From positions 151,673-215,672 of the forward strand of contig NZ_AQXY01000027.1 of NCBI RefSeq assembly GCF_000376845.1: a stretch of 64,000 bases of DNA, in the 5' to 3' direction. Under the pieces are notes generated by a model. That model was not told the origin of the DNA. It saw only the letters and a program-made list of their open reading frames with translations, and did not search any database. Below are positions 63,579-64,000 of the stretch, piece after piece. Position 1 is the first letter of the stretch; every line of letters begins with the position of its first letter. The stretch comes from Thioalkalivibrio sp. ALE14 (lineage in GTDB: Bacteria > Pseudomonadota > Gammaproteobacteria > Ectothiorhodospirales > Ectothiorhodospiraceae). A program made the translations under genes and the position numbers.

Positions 63579-63648
63579 GTAGGAGCCGAGCCCTCTCGGC
63601 GATTGGGGCGTTGGATAGGTCCGATCGCCCAGGGGGCTGGGCTCCTAC
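63579..63648. repeat. REP pair (BIME-like), copy 6
   Basis: gtaggagccgagccctctcg, ggggcgttggataggtcc linker, then gggggctgggctcctac. Confidence 0.85.
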
Positions 63649-63678
63649 ATCGCTTGCGGCGAACATCAAGGGTCCTGA

Positions 63679-64000
63679 TTAGCAACGAGAGTCAGCTAGT
63701 CGCAGAATCCGCTCGGGCACGGGCCGGCAGTGCACGGCGGCGACCAGCAGTCGCGCCGGCAACGTCGCCAGATCAAAGCGTCGGTTGAAGCGGTAGGCGA
63801 ATGCCGCGAGGTAACGGGCCGCGTACTTGGCGAACGCAAATGCATGGTAGCTCCCGCTGAGGCTGGTCTTGAGGTTGCCGAGCACGGTGTTGATCCATTG
63901 GAATTCGGGAAGATCCTGGGGTTTGCGCCCGGCCACGACCGTCGGCTGGTGCCGGCAGTCGGCCCTTGCGACGGCGCGGAAGCACGCCAGGCCATCGGAG
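63679..64000 (-). CDS. IS1595-family (ISXO2-like) transposase, 5' end outside window
   Basis: The last 106 residues are visible: SDGLACFRAVARA with HQPTVVAGRKPQDLPEF, then WINTVLGNLKTSLSGSYHAF, KYAARYLAAFAYRFNRRFDL. This is the C-terminal end of the ISXO2-like DDE domain; the invariant Asn-His (or Glu) region and the closing YLAAFAYRFNRR are intact. The element's right end lies between the stop codon and the REP pair at 63648. Confidence 0.9.
   Translation of the reverse strand, partial: SDGLACFRAVARADCRHQPTVVAGRKPQDLPEFQWINTVLGNLKTSLSGSYHAFAFAKYAARYLAAFAYRFNRRFDLATLPARLLVAAVHCRPVPERILRLADSRC

Larger units (their letters stand above)
63255..63678. other. 424-bp gap with dispersed repeats
   Basis: Contains the second 41-bp repeat (63482-63522), a partial ggccgggatgacc repeat (about 63540), and a REP pair (63579-63648). 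The regulator's promoter probably lies around 63255-63400. No gene seen. Confidence 0.5.

Noticed and set aside
62507..63680. Repeated palindromes considered as a CRISPR array
   Set aside because: Units are spaced irregularly, are themselves two-part REP palindromes, have no regular spacers, and no cas genes are nearby.
1..64000. tRNA, rRNA or riboswitch
   Set aside because: No cloverleaf, rRNA stretch or recognisable riboswitch consensus was found on reading either strand.

Overview
This is a 64 kb chromosomal window from a high-GC gammaproteobacterium. The recC-recB-recD operon, chemotaxis and cyclic-di-GMP genes, frequent GTG/TTG starts and dense REP palindromes suggest a Chromatiales/Ectothiorhodospiraceae-type organism (Thioalkalivibrio-like). 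That placement is inference; no rRNA or tRNA gene is present to settle it.

Region 1 (1-25 kb) is mostly housekeeping and signalling: a truncated methyl-accepting chemotaxis protein, an RhlE-type DEAD-box helicase with a clear terminator, an Aer-like PAS chemoreceptor, two consecutive GGDEF-EAL proteins, a small NAD-binding protein, a stand-alone ERCC4 (XPF-type) nuclease, a Phd/VapC toxin-antitoxin pair, the tightly overlapping recC-recB-recD operon, and a third GGDEF-EAL protein with a degenerate GGDEF site.

Region 2 (25-36 kb) is a patchwork of small genes and debris: a DUF302 protein, two small acidic ORFs, an Mrr-like fragment, a short phosphoglycosyl transferase, VapBC, an AAA ATPase bracketed by two copies of an epimerase 3' end, a complete epimerase, a glycosyltransferase, a decayed DUF2235 gene, a decayed MqsA-type antitoxin with a possible SecB-like remnant, and an IS110-family element. 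REP palindromes separate most of these.

Region 3 (36-63 kb) is a surface polysaccharide locus read almost entirely on the minus strand. Reading with transcription it runs: PglK-type ABC flippase; a nonulosonic (sialic-type) acid module (CMP-sugar synthetase, a CBS-NeuB-SAF-TIM barrel fusion, a pyruvyl-transferase-like protein, a methyltransferase and a GT29 sialyltransferase-like protein); dTDP-rhamnose operon copy 2 (rmlB-D-A-C); a GT2; a RES/Xre toxin-antitoxin pair lodged between two REP-associated transposase remnants; dTDP-rhamnose operon copy 1; two GT2 enzymes, an EpsG-type polymerase and a GT4; and a nucleotide-sugar dehydrogenase broken by an in-frame stop. Further downstream come the GT4, the epimerase and the lipid-linked initiating transferase at 28 kb. 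At the upstream end lie a methyltransferase, another GT2, a sulfotransferase, a MarR-type EPS-associated regulator and the end of an IS1595-type transposase. The 39.3-41.3 and 51.5-57.2 kb stretches are visibly richer in A+T than their surroundings, as expected for acquired serotype cassettes.

The most interesting signal is the IS110 element at 34721-35877. It splits a REP palindrome, and its non-coding end can be folded into two guide-bearing loops like an IS621 bridge RNA. One loop carries short matches to both halves of the interrupted REP. Other points of note are the duplicated, diverged rmlBDAC operons, the three-part NeuB fusion, and several nested operator-like palindromes in front of toxin-antitoxin and ATPase genes.
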